Assembly: GCA_964489955.1 (NCBI GenBank)
Contig: CAZBAV010000016.1
Coordinates: forward strand, 1-64,000
Origin: Leadbetterella sp964489955
Lineage (GTDB): Bacteria; Bacteroidota; Bacteroidia; Cytophagales; Spirosomataceae
DNA: 64,000 nucleotides
Direction: 5' to 3'
A program made the position numbers and the translations under genes. Under the pieces are notes generated by a model. The model was not told the DNA's origin, did no database searches, and worked only from the letters and a program-made list of their open reading frames with translations. The first letter of the stretch is position 1. Every line of letters starts with the position of its first letter. Positions 8,701 to 17,824 of the stretch are shown here, one piece after another.

Positions 8701-9334
8701 CCCTGTAGATATGGACGGTAGAAACAACCGGGATGTGCTTCCTGGAGACATTATTTATAAAGATGTAAATGGAGATGGTGTAATTAATCATCTTGACGAA
8801 AGACCGATAGGTTACCCTACAGGCTGGGCACCAATGTTAAGTTTCGGAGGTCGCATAGGACTTGATTATAAAGGAGTGTCTCTTAATATTGATATGGCCG
8901 GTGGTGGTGTCCAATCTTGGTTCCAAGATTACGAGTTAAGAAATGCACTACATGGAGGCGGAAACTCACCAGCATTCTTACTGGAAGACAGATGGCATAG
9001 AGCAGACCCATATGATCCTAACAGCGAATGGATCCCTGGTTATTATCCTGCACTTAGAAATGGTAATTCAGGCCCTAATGCCAGAAATAGTGATTTTTGG
9101 TTAACCAATGTGAGGTACCTAAGACTAACCAACATAGAACTTGGCTATAATTTACCTACCAGTATTCTTAGCAAGGTAGGAGTACAAAAACTGAGAGTTT
9201 ATACAAACGCTTCAAACCTGCTTTCATTTGACAACGTGAAGAAGTTCCAAATTGACCCAGAAATTGAAGCCCGTGCTGCTGTGGTGTATCCACAGCAAAA
9301 GGTTTTCATGCTTGGTTTTAACATCACATTTTAA
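5774..9334 (+). CDS. SusC/RagA-family TonB-dependent transporter with STN signalling domain
   Basis: 1186 residues. A signal segment (about 15-43, ending near VSATVYSQ) is followed by an STN domain (about 48-118), a carboxypeptidase-D-like regulatory domain (about 165-245, RGKVTDNKNEELAGVTVSVKG), a TonB-box-like region with the hallmark EEVVVVGYGTQ, a plug domain (about 265-385), and a 22-strand barrel ending in an aromatic residue (FNITF). It imports oligosaccharides, here most likely arabinan fragments, with the SusD 14 bp downstream. The STN domain marks it as the sensor for the upstream FecR/sigma pair. The second SusC of the window lacks STN and is HTCS-controlled. The substrate is inferred from neighbours. 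Confidence 0.95.
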   Translation: MKFSLRKKEQYRTASSKILHVMKLTATFLLVTCMHVSATVYSQKIELSVRNVSITTVLKNVEKQTEYKFFYDNKVLNNTKLISIQLRNGSIHQLMQKILENQPLTYEVLDKTVVIRKKNADESSKTREVKVEPTALLSPPHPFRIAGTDKPANLILANKKLEIISADIRVRGKVTDNKNEELAGVTVSVKGTTRGVATDANGNFSIDVPDKEAILIFSFVGHKTQEVVLGNRVTLDVVMLPTEASLEEVVVVGYGTQSKRNISGAVSEIKSTDITRSSTTTTSGALAGKVQGISVRSKDARPGRGAVIEVRNMGNPLFVIDGIPYGGNPSRDWVQTNTVSGQDAFNALNIEDIENITILKDASAAIYGLRASSGVVLVTTKKGSKDEKIKLNVNGYMGWQNLTRFPTMANAAQYTRAMVETAQNEGRDPRSVYTPEELAKWQAGVDPGYQGYNYQDMVIRKNIPQKSINANITGGSQNSSYFLSVGHTTQDAMIKDFNYQRTNLQANLESKINKNFTVGAQLSGRYEYSQDVGLPGGDGYFSSILAIMKNRPTVGPYANDNPSYPNHTHDFPYNPAVFRRDIAGYKDNYTRSANINMYAEYRLPLGFSLKGRVSYNYTNNKFDGFQYSYDVFTYRNDEYVRTHGTDSRWRYQTDREVASRYGQVQLDYNKSIGEHTVAATVGYELSDFDRNYLELGSNPTNNYIPFLALAQLNGLGDGWDYEARAGYIGRVNYNYKGKYMLEILGRYDASYLYYKDMRWGFFPGVSLAWRVSDEKFFDGLKNVVSDFKIRSSIGQTGREEGVGMHGYLAGYNWGSGNSILDGNFVQGISPRGLPVRNLSWVKNTTYNIGVDMSFLDKKLTFTADAFKIIRTGIPAARYDVLLPNEIGYGLPNENLNKNGYYGLEGILTYSNKIGELNYVVSGNMTFSRFRALESYKPRFGNSWSEYRSSAEDRWGGIWWGYQAIGRFQSEEEIRNYPVDMDGRNNRDVLPGDIIYKDVNGDGVINHLDERPIGYPTGWAPMLSFGGRIGLDYKGVSLNIDMAGGGVQSWFQDYELRNALHGGGNSPAFLLEDRWHRADPYDPNSEWIPGYYPALRNGNSGPNARNSDFWLTNVRYLRLTNIELGYNLPTSILSKVGVQKLRVYTNASNLLSFDNVKKFQIDPEIEARAAVVYPQQKVFMLGFNITF

Positions 9335-9348
9335 TTTCTTTTACAACT

Positions 9349-11184
9349 ATGAGATATTCTATTATATTGTTGGTTTCTGCTATTGTCTTCCTTAGTGGTT
9401 GTAAACAAGACGAATGGCTAGAGAGAGACTCCAAATCAATTATCACGGATGAGCAAGTTTGGAACGATCCCGTTTTGGTAACTTCATTGTTAGCAAACTA
9501 TTACAATAGACTACCTACCCTACATGGAGTCTTTAACACAGGTGGAATGACTGAACTAGACGACGCCATGTGGTCTGGCCACCGTGATCAAAACTGGAGA
9601 AACGATTTTAACTTCGGAGATGATTACGGAAGATACTGGGACTATGGACTGATAAGAGATATAAGTATTGCTTTAGAAAACATCGACTTATACAGTGTAA
9701 AAATTACAGACGACCAAAAGAAGCTGTTTAAAGCCGAACTTAGATTTATCCGTGCTTTTGTATACTTTGAGATGGTGAAAAGAATGGGGGGCGTTCCTAT
9801 AGTTGAAAAACAGTTAATCTATGACTTTAGCGGAGACCCTACACCTTTACAGGTTCCTAGAGCAAAAGAACACGAGGTATACGATTTCATTTACAAAGAA
9901 TTACAAGAGATTAAGGGAGATTTGGCACTTAACAGATCTAGTCGGACAAGGGCAAACACAGTAGCTGCTTTGGCTTTACAATCCAGAGCTATGCTTTATG
10001 CGGGATCAATAGCAAAATACAATTCTTTGATGTCTGCTCCTATTTCGACACCGAATGGGGAAGTAGGTATTCCTGGCTCAATGGCAAATGACTACTATAC
10101 CAAATCATTAAATGCCGCAAAGGAAATCATCGGGAATGCAGCTTACAGCTTGTACAATGAAAACTCGGATAAGGCTGCAAACTTCTATGATATGCTAAAT
10201 AAAAAGGTGACCAACGAAGTGATTTTTGCCAAAGACTTCCAGCTCGGTGTAAAAACCCACCTTTATACATATGACAATATTGTGAAGAGTTTTACGGAAG
10301 ATAATGAGAGTTCTTCTATCATTTCGCCATCATTGAGTTTTGTGGAGAGTTTTGATTACTTAGATGGAACAAAAGGTACTCTTAAATATAAAGATGCATC
10401 AGGAGCTTACATTGTATATAATGCCAACTCTGACATCTTTGCTAACAAAGACCTTAGATTATCAGGAACTGTGATTTACCCGGGATCGAGTTTTAAAGGT
10501 AGGACTACCAATATCCAAGCGGGAGTAGCTGTATGGAGAGATGGAAAATATGCACTTGAGACATCTCCGGTTCTTGGCTCAACATACAGTACTGACGGTG
10601 GAACCTGGACCGGACAAGATGGTCCTATGGATAATGCTCAAGACGTGAGCAACACGGGCTTTTATGTAAGAAAGTTTGTAAGTGATGCAGCTGCGGCAAG
10701 TGCCAGAGGAACAAGGTCTGTTAACTGGTGGCCATGGTTTAGAATGGGTGAAATTTACCTTAATGCGGCCGAAGCGGCTTTTGAACTGGGCCAAACAGAT
10801 GCTGTAGGTTATGTAAACAAAGTACGTGAACGTGCAGGCTTTCCACCAAATAGCCTACAGGCTCTTACCACTGAAATTATCCGTAAGGAAAGAAGGGTAG
10901 AGTTGGCTTTTGAAGATCACAGGTATTTTGATTTAAAAAGATGGAGAGTTGCTCATCAGGTTTGGGACGGTTTAGAAGATGGAGAAAACAGTGTGGTGTA
11001 CGGATTGTACTCTTACAGAATTGTAAGACCTGGTCATGCAGATAATAATAAATTCATCTATGAAAAAATAAGACCTACTAGATTTAGAAGAGCCCGCTTA
11101 TTCAGAATGGCCAACTACTATTCGTCTTTAGATTTGGGATGGATTAATAACAACCCGAAATTAGTAAGAAACCCATTCCATTAA
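9349..11184 (+). CDS. SusD/RagB-family surface lipoprotein
   Basis: 611 residues. A lipoprotein signal ends in FLSGC (Cys18). The body has the SusD-like N-terminal helices and TPR-type repeats: FKAELRFIRAFVYFEMVKRMGGVPIV is the family hallmark, and the C-terminal part has WFRMGEIYLNAAEAAFELGQ and EIIRKERRVELAFEDHRYFDLKRW. It caps the SusC barrel on the cell surface and binds the glycan. The gene starts 14 bp after susC and is followed 26 bp later by a DUF3823 lipoprotein. Arabinan binding is inferred from context. Confidence 0.95.
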   Translation: MRYSIILLVSAIVFLSGCKQDEWLERDSKSIITDEQVWNDPVLVTSLLANYYNRLPTLHGVFNTGGMTELDDAMWSGHRDQNWRNDFNFGDDYGRYWDYGLIRDISIALENIDLYSVKITDDQKKLFKAELRFIRAFVYFEMVKRMGGVPIVEKQLIYDFSGDPTPLQVPRAKEHEVYDFIYKELQEIKGDLALNRSSRTRANTVAALALQSRAMLYAGSIAKYNSLMSAPISTPNGEVGIPGSMANDYYTKSLNAAKEIIGNAAYSLYNENSDKAANFYDMLNKKVTNEVIFAKDFQLGVKTHLYTYDNIVKSFTEDNESSSIISPSLSFVESFDYLDGTKGTLKYKDASGAYIVYNANSDIFANKDLRLSGTVIYPGSSFKGRTTNIQAGVAVWRDGKYALETSPVLGSTYSTDGGTWTGQDGPMDNAQDVSNTGFYVRKFVSDAAAASARGTRSVNWWPWFRMGEIYLNAAEAAFELGQTDAVGYVNKVRERAGFPPNSLQALTTEIIRKERRVELAFEDHRYFDLKRWRVAHQVWDGLEDGENSVVYGLYSYRIVRPGHADNNKFIYEKIRPTRFRRARLFRMANYYSSLDLGWINNNPKLVRNPFH

Positions 11185-11210
11185 TTTTTTAGGTTAAAAA
11201 AAAGAAAATT

Positions 11211-11891
11211 ATGAAACACTTATTATCAATAATTGTTATTTCAAGTCTGATTTTTTCAGGCTGCAAATACGACAACTTTGCTGAACCTAAATCTGTTTTA
11301 AGTGGCAAAGTAATGTACGATGGCCAGGCCATCGGAGTTCGGTCAGATGGACCCCAATTTGAACTCTGGGAAGAAGGGCATGCTTTGCGAACTTTCATTC
11401 CGGTACACATCAAATATGACGGCACCTATTCTTCCGTACTTTTTGATGGCCAGTATAAATTAGTAAGAAAAGGAGATAGCCCTTGGCTACATCAAGCATC
11501 CGATACTATCATTGTAAACGTAAAAGGCAATACTATCGTGGATATTCCAGTGACACCTTACTTCACAATCTCGGATCCCACTTTCTCTAGAGAAAGCCTA
11601 GCAGTAACTAGTCGTTTCAAGATAAACAAGGTAGTAGCAAATGCCAACCTCGATGTTGTCCGTTTATTTTTTGGTAAAAACATTCTACTAGACAATGCTA
11701 AACTGAGCAGTCAGGCTCATAGAGTAGATGCAGACAAAAGTAAAATTGTTTTTGGACAAGAAAGCTCTTTAACAGCACAGATACCTACTGATCTGCGAAA
11801 TTTAGATTTTATCTATGTTCGTTTAGGAGTAAAGTCAACAGTAACAGGAGAGTACGCATACTCTCCCGTACAAAAAATTACTCTTAAATGA
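11211..11891 (+). CDS. DUF3823-type surface lipoprotein
   Basis: 226 residues with a lipobox (FSGC, Cys19) at the end of a short signal peptide. The first domain (about 30-115) has the DUF3823 pattern: LSGKVMYDGQAIGVRSDGPQFELWEEG, abbreviated, with repeated FDGQYKLV, an Ig-like fold. The second half is another beta-rich segment. Proteins of this family commonly sit just after SusD and are probably accessory glycan-binding lipoproteins on the outer surface. It is the last gene of the sigma-FecR-SusCD cluster; a hairpin terminator lies about 90 bp downstream. Confidence 0.8.
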   Translation: MKHLLSIIVISSLIFSGCKYDNFAEPKSVLSGKVMYDGQAIGVRSDGPQFELWEEGHALRTFIPVHIKYDGTYSSVLFDGQYKLVRKGDSPWLHQASDTIIVNVKGNTIVDIPVTPYFTISDPTFSRESLAVTSRFKINKVVANANLDVVRLFFGKNILLDNAKLSSQAHRVDADKSKIVFGQESSLTAQIPTDLRNLDFIYVRLGVKSTVTGEYAYSPVQKITLK

Positions 11892-11983
11892 AATACGTAA
11901 AACGATTCGTACAAAATTGAATTCTACTTATTTTTAATAGGATTTGTTTTGGTTTGAAATAGTTTTTACATATTTTTGTATGG

Positions 11984-12008
11984 AAAGGGAGATGCGTTCT
12001 CCCTTTTT
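11984..12008 (+). terminator. Intrinsic terminator after the SusCD cluster
   Basis: AAAGGGAG (11984-11991) pairs with CTCCCTTT (11999-12006) across a 7-nt loop and runs into a short T-tract (12004-12008). It separates the SusCD cluster from the GH97 operon. Confidence 0.7.
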
Positions 12009-12020
12009 ATAAGAATAAAT

Positions 12021-12037
12021 TGTGTGTAATTGACACT
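12021..12037. promoter_or_regulatory. Candidate AraR operator upstream of the GH97 operon
   Basis: TGTGTGTAATTGACACT matches TGTGT-N7-ACAC(T/A), the form shared by five sites in the window. It lies 17 bp before the GH97 ATG. A T-run (12004-12008) lies at -33 spacing before the site's -7-like segment TGTAATTG, so the operator would overlap the promoter core. Confidence 0.6.
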
Positions 12038-12054
12038 TATTAAGTATACCTTAA

Positions 12055-13971
12055 ATGAAAAAGATAGTTTGTTTTTCTATTCCTCTTTTACTCATTTCTA
12101 TCATGGCTATAGCTCAAGAAATGACAAGTCCTGACAGTAAATTAAAGGTGACGTTGAAATCTGACGCAAAGAAGGCGTATAATTATACTGTTTCTTATGA
12201 TAACAAAACCGTTCTTGAACCATCTAAATTAGGGGTAGTAAGAATGGATGCTGACTTTACAAAAGACCTATATTTTATTTCTGCCGAAAAGGTAGAAAAA
12301 GTAAAAGATCAGTATGAAATGTTAAACGCCAAAAAGCGTAATATTTCTTACGAAGCCAATAAGTACGTTTTTCATCTGAGAAATGGCAAAGGAAACAAAG
12401 TTGACTTTATCTTTCAGATCTCCAATGACGGAGTCGCATTCAGATATTATTTTCCTGAAACATCAAAAGACATTCGTTACATAACAGAAGAAATTACTTC
12501 ATTTAATTTCGAAGAAAATGCAGTAGGTTGGTTACAGCCTATGTCTGATGCCCAAACGGGTTGGGAACATTGCCATCCTTCCTACGAAGAGTTTTATGAG
12601 AAAGAAATTGAGGTAGGTACGCCTTCCCCAATAAAGGCAGGCTGGGTTTATCCCGCACTTTTTAAAACCAATGATAACATTTATGTAGCCATCACTGAGG
12701 CTGGTTTAGATGGAAAATATTGTGCAACACGCTTAAAGGCAGAATCACCAAATGGTGAGTACCAGATTGGATTTCCTCAAGAGCCTGAGGTGTTTACAGG
12801 TGGTGAGCTTAACCCAGAGTCCGAACTACCCTGGTATTCTCCTTGGAGAGTTATAGCTGTAGGTTCACTTAAGACTATAGTGGAGTCCACATTAGGAACA
12901 GACCTTGCTCCCAAAGCCATAGAATTCAAACATGCAGAAGCAGCAAAACCGGGTATAGCATCTTGGAGCTGGATTATGCTGAAAGACGAATCGATTAACT
13001 ATGACACTACCAGAATGTACATCGATTTTGCAGCAGACATGAAATGGGAGTACTGCCTGATAGATGTGAACTGGGATACCCGTATCGGCTACGAAAAAAT
13101 CAAGGAATTGGTGGATTATGCAGCTAAGAAAAACGTAAAGCTTATTCTTTGGTATAATTCTGCCGGAGCCTGGAATACCACACCTTATCATCCAAGAAAC
13201 ATGCTCCTTACCAGAGAAGGAAGAAGAGCTGAACTTCAGAAAATAAAAGATATGGGAATTGCCGGAGTAAAGATTGACTTCTTCGGTGGCGATGGCCAAT
13301 CGATGATAAAGTACTATATAGACATTCTTGAAGATGCGGCTGATATCGGCCTATCTATTAATTTCCATGGGGCTACTCTACCACGTGGCTGGCACAGAAC
13401 ATATCCTTTCCTGATGACCGCAGAAGCGGTGAAAGGGCAGGAAATGGTGACTTTCGGACAGGATGCTGCGAATGAACAGCCCGCTCATAGTACAGTTCTG
13501 CCTTTTACCCGTAACCTTTTTGACCCTATGGATTACACTCCTATGACTTTGGATGTAATCAAAGGAATTAAACGTAGAACCACCAAAACGTTTGAGTTGG
13601 CTTTGCCTGTTCTTTTCCTTTCTGGAATCCAGCACATGGCCGAATCTCCATACGGAATGGCCAACCAAACAGAAGATGTAAAAAATTTCCTCAGAAATCT
13701 TCCTACACACTGGGATGAAACCAAGTTCTTAGATGGTTATCCAGGCAAATATGTGGTTTTGGCTAGAAAAGCCGGGAACAAATGGTACGTGGTTGGTATT
13801 AACGGAGAGAAACAAAGTAGGAATGTAAAAGTTGACTTATCTTTTGCAGGAAAGGGTGTTTTCTTTGACGACGTAGAGCATAATAAAACCCTAAGAAAGG
13901 ATTTTGTGTCTGGTTCTGAGATTGTATTACAAGCAAACGGTGGTTTTGTAGGCGTGTTTGATGCTAAGTAA
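12055..13971 (+). CDS. Glycoside hydrolase family 97 (retaining-type active site)
   Basis: 638 residues with a signal peptide (cleavage near AIAQ). It has the three-part GH97 layout: N-terminal beta-sandwich (about 22-280), (beta/alpha)8 barrel (about 285-545) and C-terminal beta domain. In the barrel, GVKIDFFGGDGQ carries an Asp at the position of the nucleophile of retaining GH97 members, so an inverting alpha-glucosidase of the SusB type is unlikely. Retaining GH97 enzymes include alpha-galactosidases and a beta-L-arabinopyranosidase. The arabinan context and AraR-type operator favour the latter, as inference. It is first in an operon with GH127/146 and GH51. Confidence 0.88.
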   Translation: MKKIVCFSIPLLLISIMAIAQEMTSPDSKLKVTLKSDAKKAYNYTVSYDNKTVLEPSKLGVVRMDADFTKDLYFISAEKVEKVKDQYEMLNAKKRNISYEANKYVFHLRNGKGNKVDFIFQISNDGVAFRYYFPETSKDIRYITEEITSFNFEENAVGWLQPMSDAQTGWEHCHPSYEEFYEKEIEVGTPSPIKAGWVYPALFKTNDNIYVAITEAGLDGKYCATRLKAESPNGEYQIGFPQEPEVFTGGELNPESELPWYSPWRVIAVGSLKTIVESTLGTDLAPKAIEFKHAEAAKPGIASWSWIMLKDESINYDTTRMYIDFAADMKWEYCLIDVNWDTRIGYEKIKELVDYAAKKNVKLILWYNSAGAWNTTPYHPRNMLLTREGRRAELQKIKDMGIAGVKIDFFGGDGQSMIKYYIDILEDAADIGLSINFHGATLPRGWHRTYPFLMTAEAVKGQEMVTFGQDAANEQPAHSTVLPFTRNLFDPMDYTPMTLDVIKGIKRRTTKTFELALPVLFLSGIQHMAESPYGMANQTEDVKNFLRNLPTHWDETKFLDGYPGKYVVLARKAGNKWYVVGINGEKQSRNVKVDLSFAGKGVFFDDVEHNKTLRKDFVSGSEIVLQANGGFVGVFDAK

Positions 13972-13981
13972 GAGAATAAAA

Positions 13982-16231
13982 ATGAGTAGAATCCTGAAAG
14001 CATTTGCCTTTGTGTTGCTGAGCAATTTTACAATTGCTCAGCAACAGGCATTTCACTTAGATAAAATAACACTTACTCCCGGCATTTTCAAAAATGCTCA
14101 GGATGTGGATGTAAAGTATATCTTAGCTCTTAATCCGGACAAGCTGCTTGCTCCATATCTTATTGATGCCGGCTTACCCTTAAAGGCCGAACGTTATGGA
14201 AACTGGGAAAGTAGTGGGCTTGATGGCCACATTGGCGGCCATTATCTTTCTGCTTTAGCTTTGGCTTACGCTGCAACGGATAGTAAAGAGTTGAAGCAAA
14301 GACTTGATTATATGGTAGACCAGCTAGCCCAATGCCAGCAAAAAAACGGCAATGGATACGTCGGGGGGATTCCTCAAGGAAAAGTCTTCTGGGAAAGGAT
14401 CAAAAAAGGAGATATAGACGGAAGTTCTTTTGGGCTAAATAATACGTGGGTTCCTTTATATAATATAGATAAGCTCTTTGCCGGTTTGTATGATGCCTAT
14501 GCAATTGGGGGCAATGAGCAGGCCTTAAAAGTTTTGACAGGCCTTTCAGACTGGATGATAGACATGTTTTCAAATCTTAGTGACGAGCAATTGGAACGTG
14601 TTTTAAGAACCGAACACGGCGGACTAAATGCCGCCTTTATTGATGTGTATTCGGCTACAAAAAACAAAAAATACCTGGATGCAGCCCAAAGGCTTACACA
14701 GAAGGCATTTTTAAACCCAATGATTCAGCAAAAAGATATCCTTACGGGGTTACATGCCAATACGCAAATACCAAAAGTGTTAGGCATTGAGAAAATTAAC
14801 CATATAACCCATAATCACGACTGGCAAAAAGCATCTGAATTTTTCTGGAATAATGTGGCAAATGAACGTTCAGTGGCATTTGGAGGAAACAGTTATCGTG
14901 AGCATTTCCATGAGTTAGACAGGTTTGATAAAATGCTGGAAACCAATCAGGGACCAGAAACCTGTAATTCGTATAATATGCTTAAGCTTTCTAAGGAACT
15001 GTATTTCAGAACCGGCGACATAAAATACCTCGATTTTTATGAGAAGACCATGTTTAACCATATCCTTTCTAGCCAACATCCCGAAAACGGCGGTTTGGTG
15101 TATTTCACACCTATACGTCCAAACCACTACAGGGTCTACTCTCAGCCTGAAACCAGCATGTGGTGCTGTGTGGGAACAGGAATAGAGAATCATGTAAAGT
15201 ATGGAGAACTCATTTATACACATGAAAAAGAGGCCTTATCTGTAAACCTATTTGTTTCATCAAAAGTAGATTGGGAAGGTTTAACTTTCAGTCAAACTAC
15301 AAACTTCCCTTATGAGAACAAGTCGATTTTCAAGTTTGAAGGTACCAAAAAAGGAACACTGAAAATACGGATACCCTATTGGATGAAATCACCAAAACTG
15401 ATATTAAACGGAAAAGCACTTAAAATGTCTACAAATGGAGGCTTTACAAGTATTTCCCGAACCTGGAAAAACAACGACCAATTGGTTCTGACCTTTGATA
15501 CAGAAATAAGCCAGGAGGTTTTACCTAGCCACCCTCAATGGACAGCCTTCAAATATGGCCCGATAGTTTTAGCACAAGAAACGTCAAAAGAAGATTTGAT
15601 AGGACTATATGCGGATGACAGCCGTATGGGTCATGAAACCAGAGGGAAACTTTTCCCAGTAAACTCTGGACATGTTTTTGTTTCCGATAGCAAAGACATT
15701 TCTGCTGATTTTGTAAAAGGAAATAATCTTACATTTAAGTACGATGGAGTGACTTTAAAACCATTCTTTTCAGTGCATGACACCCGCTACCAGATGTATT
15801 TCCAGGTATTAAACTGGAATGAGTTTGAGCAATATAAGAAAACCTTGGCCAACGAGACTGTAAGCGATGATAAAGCCGTAGATAAAATTGAACTTGGCCA
15901 GCAACAACCCGAAGCTGACCATGGATACAAGGGAGAACAGAGTGAATCAGGGTATGAAAACGGTGCGTTTTGGAGAAATACATCGGGGTACATTTCGTAT
16001 AATTTAGTAAATCAGGACAAGAGAGGAAAAAGACTTTACATAAATGCACTTGAGGCTCTAAAAAAAGAAAACCTAAGAGTAGAAATAAATGGAAAAGAAC
16101 AAGAGTTTACCCTTACTTCTGATAAGCAAGTGAGCATAGATGTATCCTCTTTTGAAGCCATCCACTTAAAAATCCAACCCCGTGAAAGCACCAGACGCAC
16201 ACCACGGTTAACCAAAATCATTATCAATTAA
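13982..16231 (+). CDS. Beta-L-arabinofuranosidase, GH127/GH146 type (DUF1680 fold)
   Basis: About 749 residues from the ATG at 13982, which directly precedes a signal peptide (MSRILKAFAFVLLSNFTIAQ). An upstream ATG at 13958 overlaps the GH97 gene and adds a non-signal extension. An (alpha/alpha)6 barrel carries the metal-thiolate site of the family: E326 and C328 in GPETCNSYNML, C395 and C396 in WCCVGTG. These match the Zn ligands and nucleophilic Cys of HypBA1 (family knowledge). It removes terminal beta-L-arabinofuranose from arabinan or RG-I side chains. Whether it is GH127 or GH146 cannot be told by eye. Confidence 0.9.
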   Translation: MSRILKAFAFVLLSNFTIAQQQAFHLDKITLTPGIFKNAQDVDVKYILALNPDKLLAPYLIDAGLPLKAERYGNWESSGLDGHIGGHYLSALALAYAATDSKELKQRLDYMVDQLAQCQQKNGNGYVGGIPQGKVFWERIKKGDIDGSSFGLNNTWVPLYNIDKLFAGLYDAYAIGGNEQALKVLTGLSDWMIDMFSNLSDEQLERVLRTEHGGLNAAFIDVYSATKNKKYLDAAQRLTQKAFLNPMIQQKDILTGLHANTQIPKVLGIEKINHITHNHDWQKASEFFWNNVANERSVAFGGNSYREHFHELDRFDKMLETNQGPETCNSYNMLKLSKELYFRTGDIKYLDFYEKTMFNHILSSQHPENGGLVYFTPIRPNHYRVYSQPETSMWCCVGTGIENHVKYGELIYTHEKEALSVNLFVSSKVDWEGLTFSQTTNFPYENKSIFKFEGTKKGTLKIRIPYWMKSPKLILNGKALKMSTNGGFTSISRTWKNNDQLVLTFDTEISQEVLPSHPQWTAFKYGPIVLAQETSKEDLIGLYADDSRMGHETRGKLFPVNSGHVFVSDSKDISADFVKGNNLTFKYDGVTLKPFFSVHDTRYQMYFQVLNWNEFEQYKKTLANETVSDDKAVDKIELGQQQPEADHGYKGEQSESGYENGAFWRNTSGYISYNLVNQDKRGKRLYINALEALKKENLRVEINGKEQEFTLTSDKQVSIDVSSFEAIHLKIQPRESTRRTPRLTKIIIN

Positions 16232-16234
16232 CCT

Positions 16235-17773
16235 ATGAGAACTCTTAAAACAGCAATCATTATTCTATTTCTGGGAACAGGAACTCTTTCTGCTCAGACT
16301 AAGATTACGCTAAATACTGATTTAGCCAAAACGCAGATTAACAAACATATTTATGGACATTTTGCAGAGCACCTTGGCAGATGCATCTACGATGGCATTT
16401 ATGTAGGAGAAGGAAATACAAAGATTCCAAATACAAATGGGGTTAGAAATGACATTGTTGCAGCTCTTAAAGACCTTCAAATACCTAATTTGCGTTGGCC
16501 GGGCGGTTGTTTTGCAGATGCTTACCAATGGAAAGACGGGATTGGTCCAAAGTTTGAGCGTCCTTCTATGATTAACGTTTGGTGGGGTGGCGTAACCGAA
16601 GACAACAGTTTTGGTACACACGAATTTCTGGACTTATGTGAACTTTTAGGTACAGAGCCATACTTAGCAGCTAATGTAGGTAGTGGCACGGTACAAAACC
16701 ACATTGACTGGGTTAACTATGTGAATCACCCTGGCGGTAGTCCAATGGCCGAGTTACGTAAAAAGAACGGTAGAGAAAAACCTTGGAACGTGAAAATCTG
16801 GGGAGTAGGAAACGAAGCGTGGGGTTGCGGTGGAAACATGACTGCAGATTACTATTCTAACATTTACAGACAGTACGCAACCTTTATGACCAGTTGGACA
16901 AACGATTCGCAACTGTATAGAATAGCTTCCGGAGCAAATGACGCAGATTATGCATGGACAGAATCTTTGATGAAAAACATTCCTCATCATATGCTTTCAG
17001 GCGTAGCACTTCACCATTATTCTGTGATTGATTGGGGTAAAAAAGGTCCATCTACAGGGTTTAACGAGGCTCAATACTTTAAAATAATGGACGAGTCATG
17101 GAAGATGGACGAATTAGTAAGACGCCATTCTACAATTATGGACAAATACGATCCGAATAAAAAAGTAGCTTTAATAGTGGATGAGTGGGGCGGTTGGTAT
17201 GAGGTAGAGCCGGGTACAAACCCGGGTTTCTTGTATCAGCAAAACACCATCAGAGACGCCATGATAGCAGGTATGGTTTTAAACATTTTCAATAACCATG
17301 CAGATAGAGTTCGAGGAGCTAACTTAGCACAAATAGTAAACGTGCTTCAGTCTGTAATCTTAACAGAAGGAGAGAAAATGCTGTTAACACCTACGTATCA
17401 TGTAATGAGAATGTACAAAGTGCATCAGGATGCCTTGTTGGTTCCGGTAGACATTGATTCTCCAAGATATACTTTCGAAGGAAAATCTATTCCCGCTGTT
17501 ACAGCTTCTGCCTCCACAAAAGACGGAGCGTTGAACGTTTCTTTAGCAAACGTAGATTTTACAAAATCGCATGAAATCAGCATTAACGTGCGTGGCGGAA
17601 AATACAGTAAAGTTAGTGGAGAGATAGTGACATCGGCAAATGTAACAGACTATAACACTTTTGATAAACCAGAAACCATTACAGCCAAAGAGTTTAAAGG
17701 AGCAAAATTAGACAATGGTGTATTAAAACTAACCGTTCCTGCTCACTCGGTAGTAGTCTTAAATTTGAAGTAA
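16235..17773 (+). CDS. Alpha-L-arabinofuranosidase, GH51
   Basis: 512 residues with a signal peptide ending near LSAQ, so probably periplasmic. The barrel has both GH51 catalytic motifs: acid/base E194 in GVGNEAWG and nucleophile E317 in IVDEWGGW. Other family motifs are HFAEHLGRCIYDGI near the N-terminus, NLRWPGGCFADAYQW, and ALHHYSV. A beta-sandwich C-terminal domain ends the protein. It releases alpha-linked L-arabinose from arabino-oligosaccharides. It starts only 3 bp after the GH127/146 gene and closes the operon opened by GH97. The regulator AraR follows in the same direction after about 185 bp. Confidence 0.95.
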   Translation: MRTLKTAIIILFLGTGTLSAQTKITLNTDLAKTQINKHIYGHFAEHLGRCIYDGIYVGEGNTKIPNTNGVRNDIVAALKDLQIPNLRWPGGCFADAYQWKDGIGPKFERPSMINVWWGGVTEDNSFGTHEFLDLCELLGTEPYLAANVGSGTVQNHIDWVNYVNHPGGSPMAELRKKNGREKPWNVKIWGVGNEAWGCGGNMTADYYSNIYRQYATFMTSWTNDSQLYRIASGANDADYAWTESLMKNIPHHMLSGVALHHYSVIDWGKKGPSTGFNEAQYFKIMDESWKMDELVRRHSTIMDKYDPNKKVALIVDEWGGWYEVEPGTNPGFLYQQNTIRDAMIAGMVLNIFNNHADRVRGANLAQIVNVLQSVILTEGEKMLLTPTYHVMRMYKVHQDALLVPVDIDSPRYTFEGKSIPAVTASASTKDGALNVSLANVDFTKSHEISINVRGGKYSKVSGEIVTSANVTDYNTFDKPETITAKEFKGAKLDNGVLKLTVPAHSVVVLNLK

Positions 17774-17824
17774 TTGTCTAAACTGACATGTTAATGGTAA
17801 AAATAGGAGCATTGTAGCACGATT

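Noticed and set aside
11948..11978. TTTG-N19-TATTTTTG promoter-like pair before the GH97 operon
   Set aside because: It lies directly ahead of the terminator hairpin at 11984-12008, so a transcript from it would end at once. Probably chance in AT-rich DNA, although it matches the consensus.
17774..17795. TGTC-N6-GACA palindrome just after the GH51 stop as an AraR site
   Set aside because: The half-sites do not align with TGTGT/ACAC, and it lies at the end of an operon far from a start codon.
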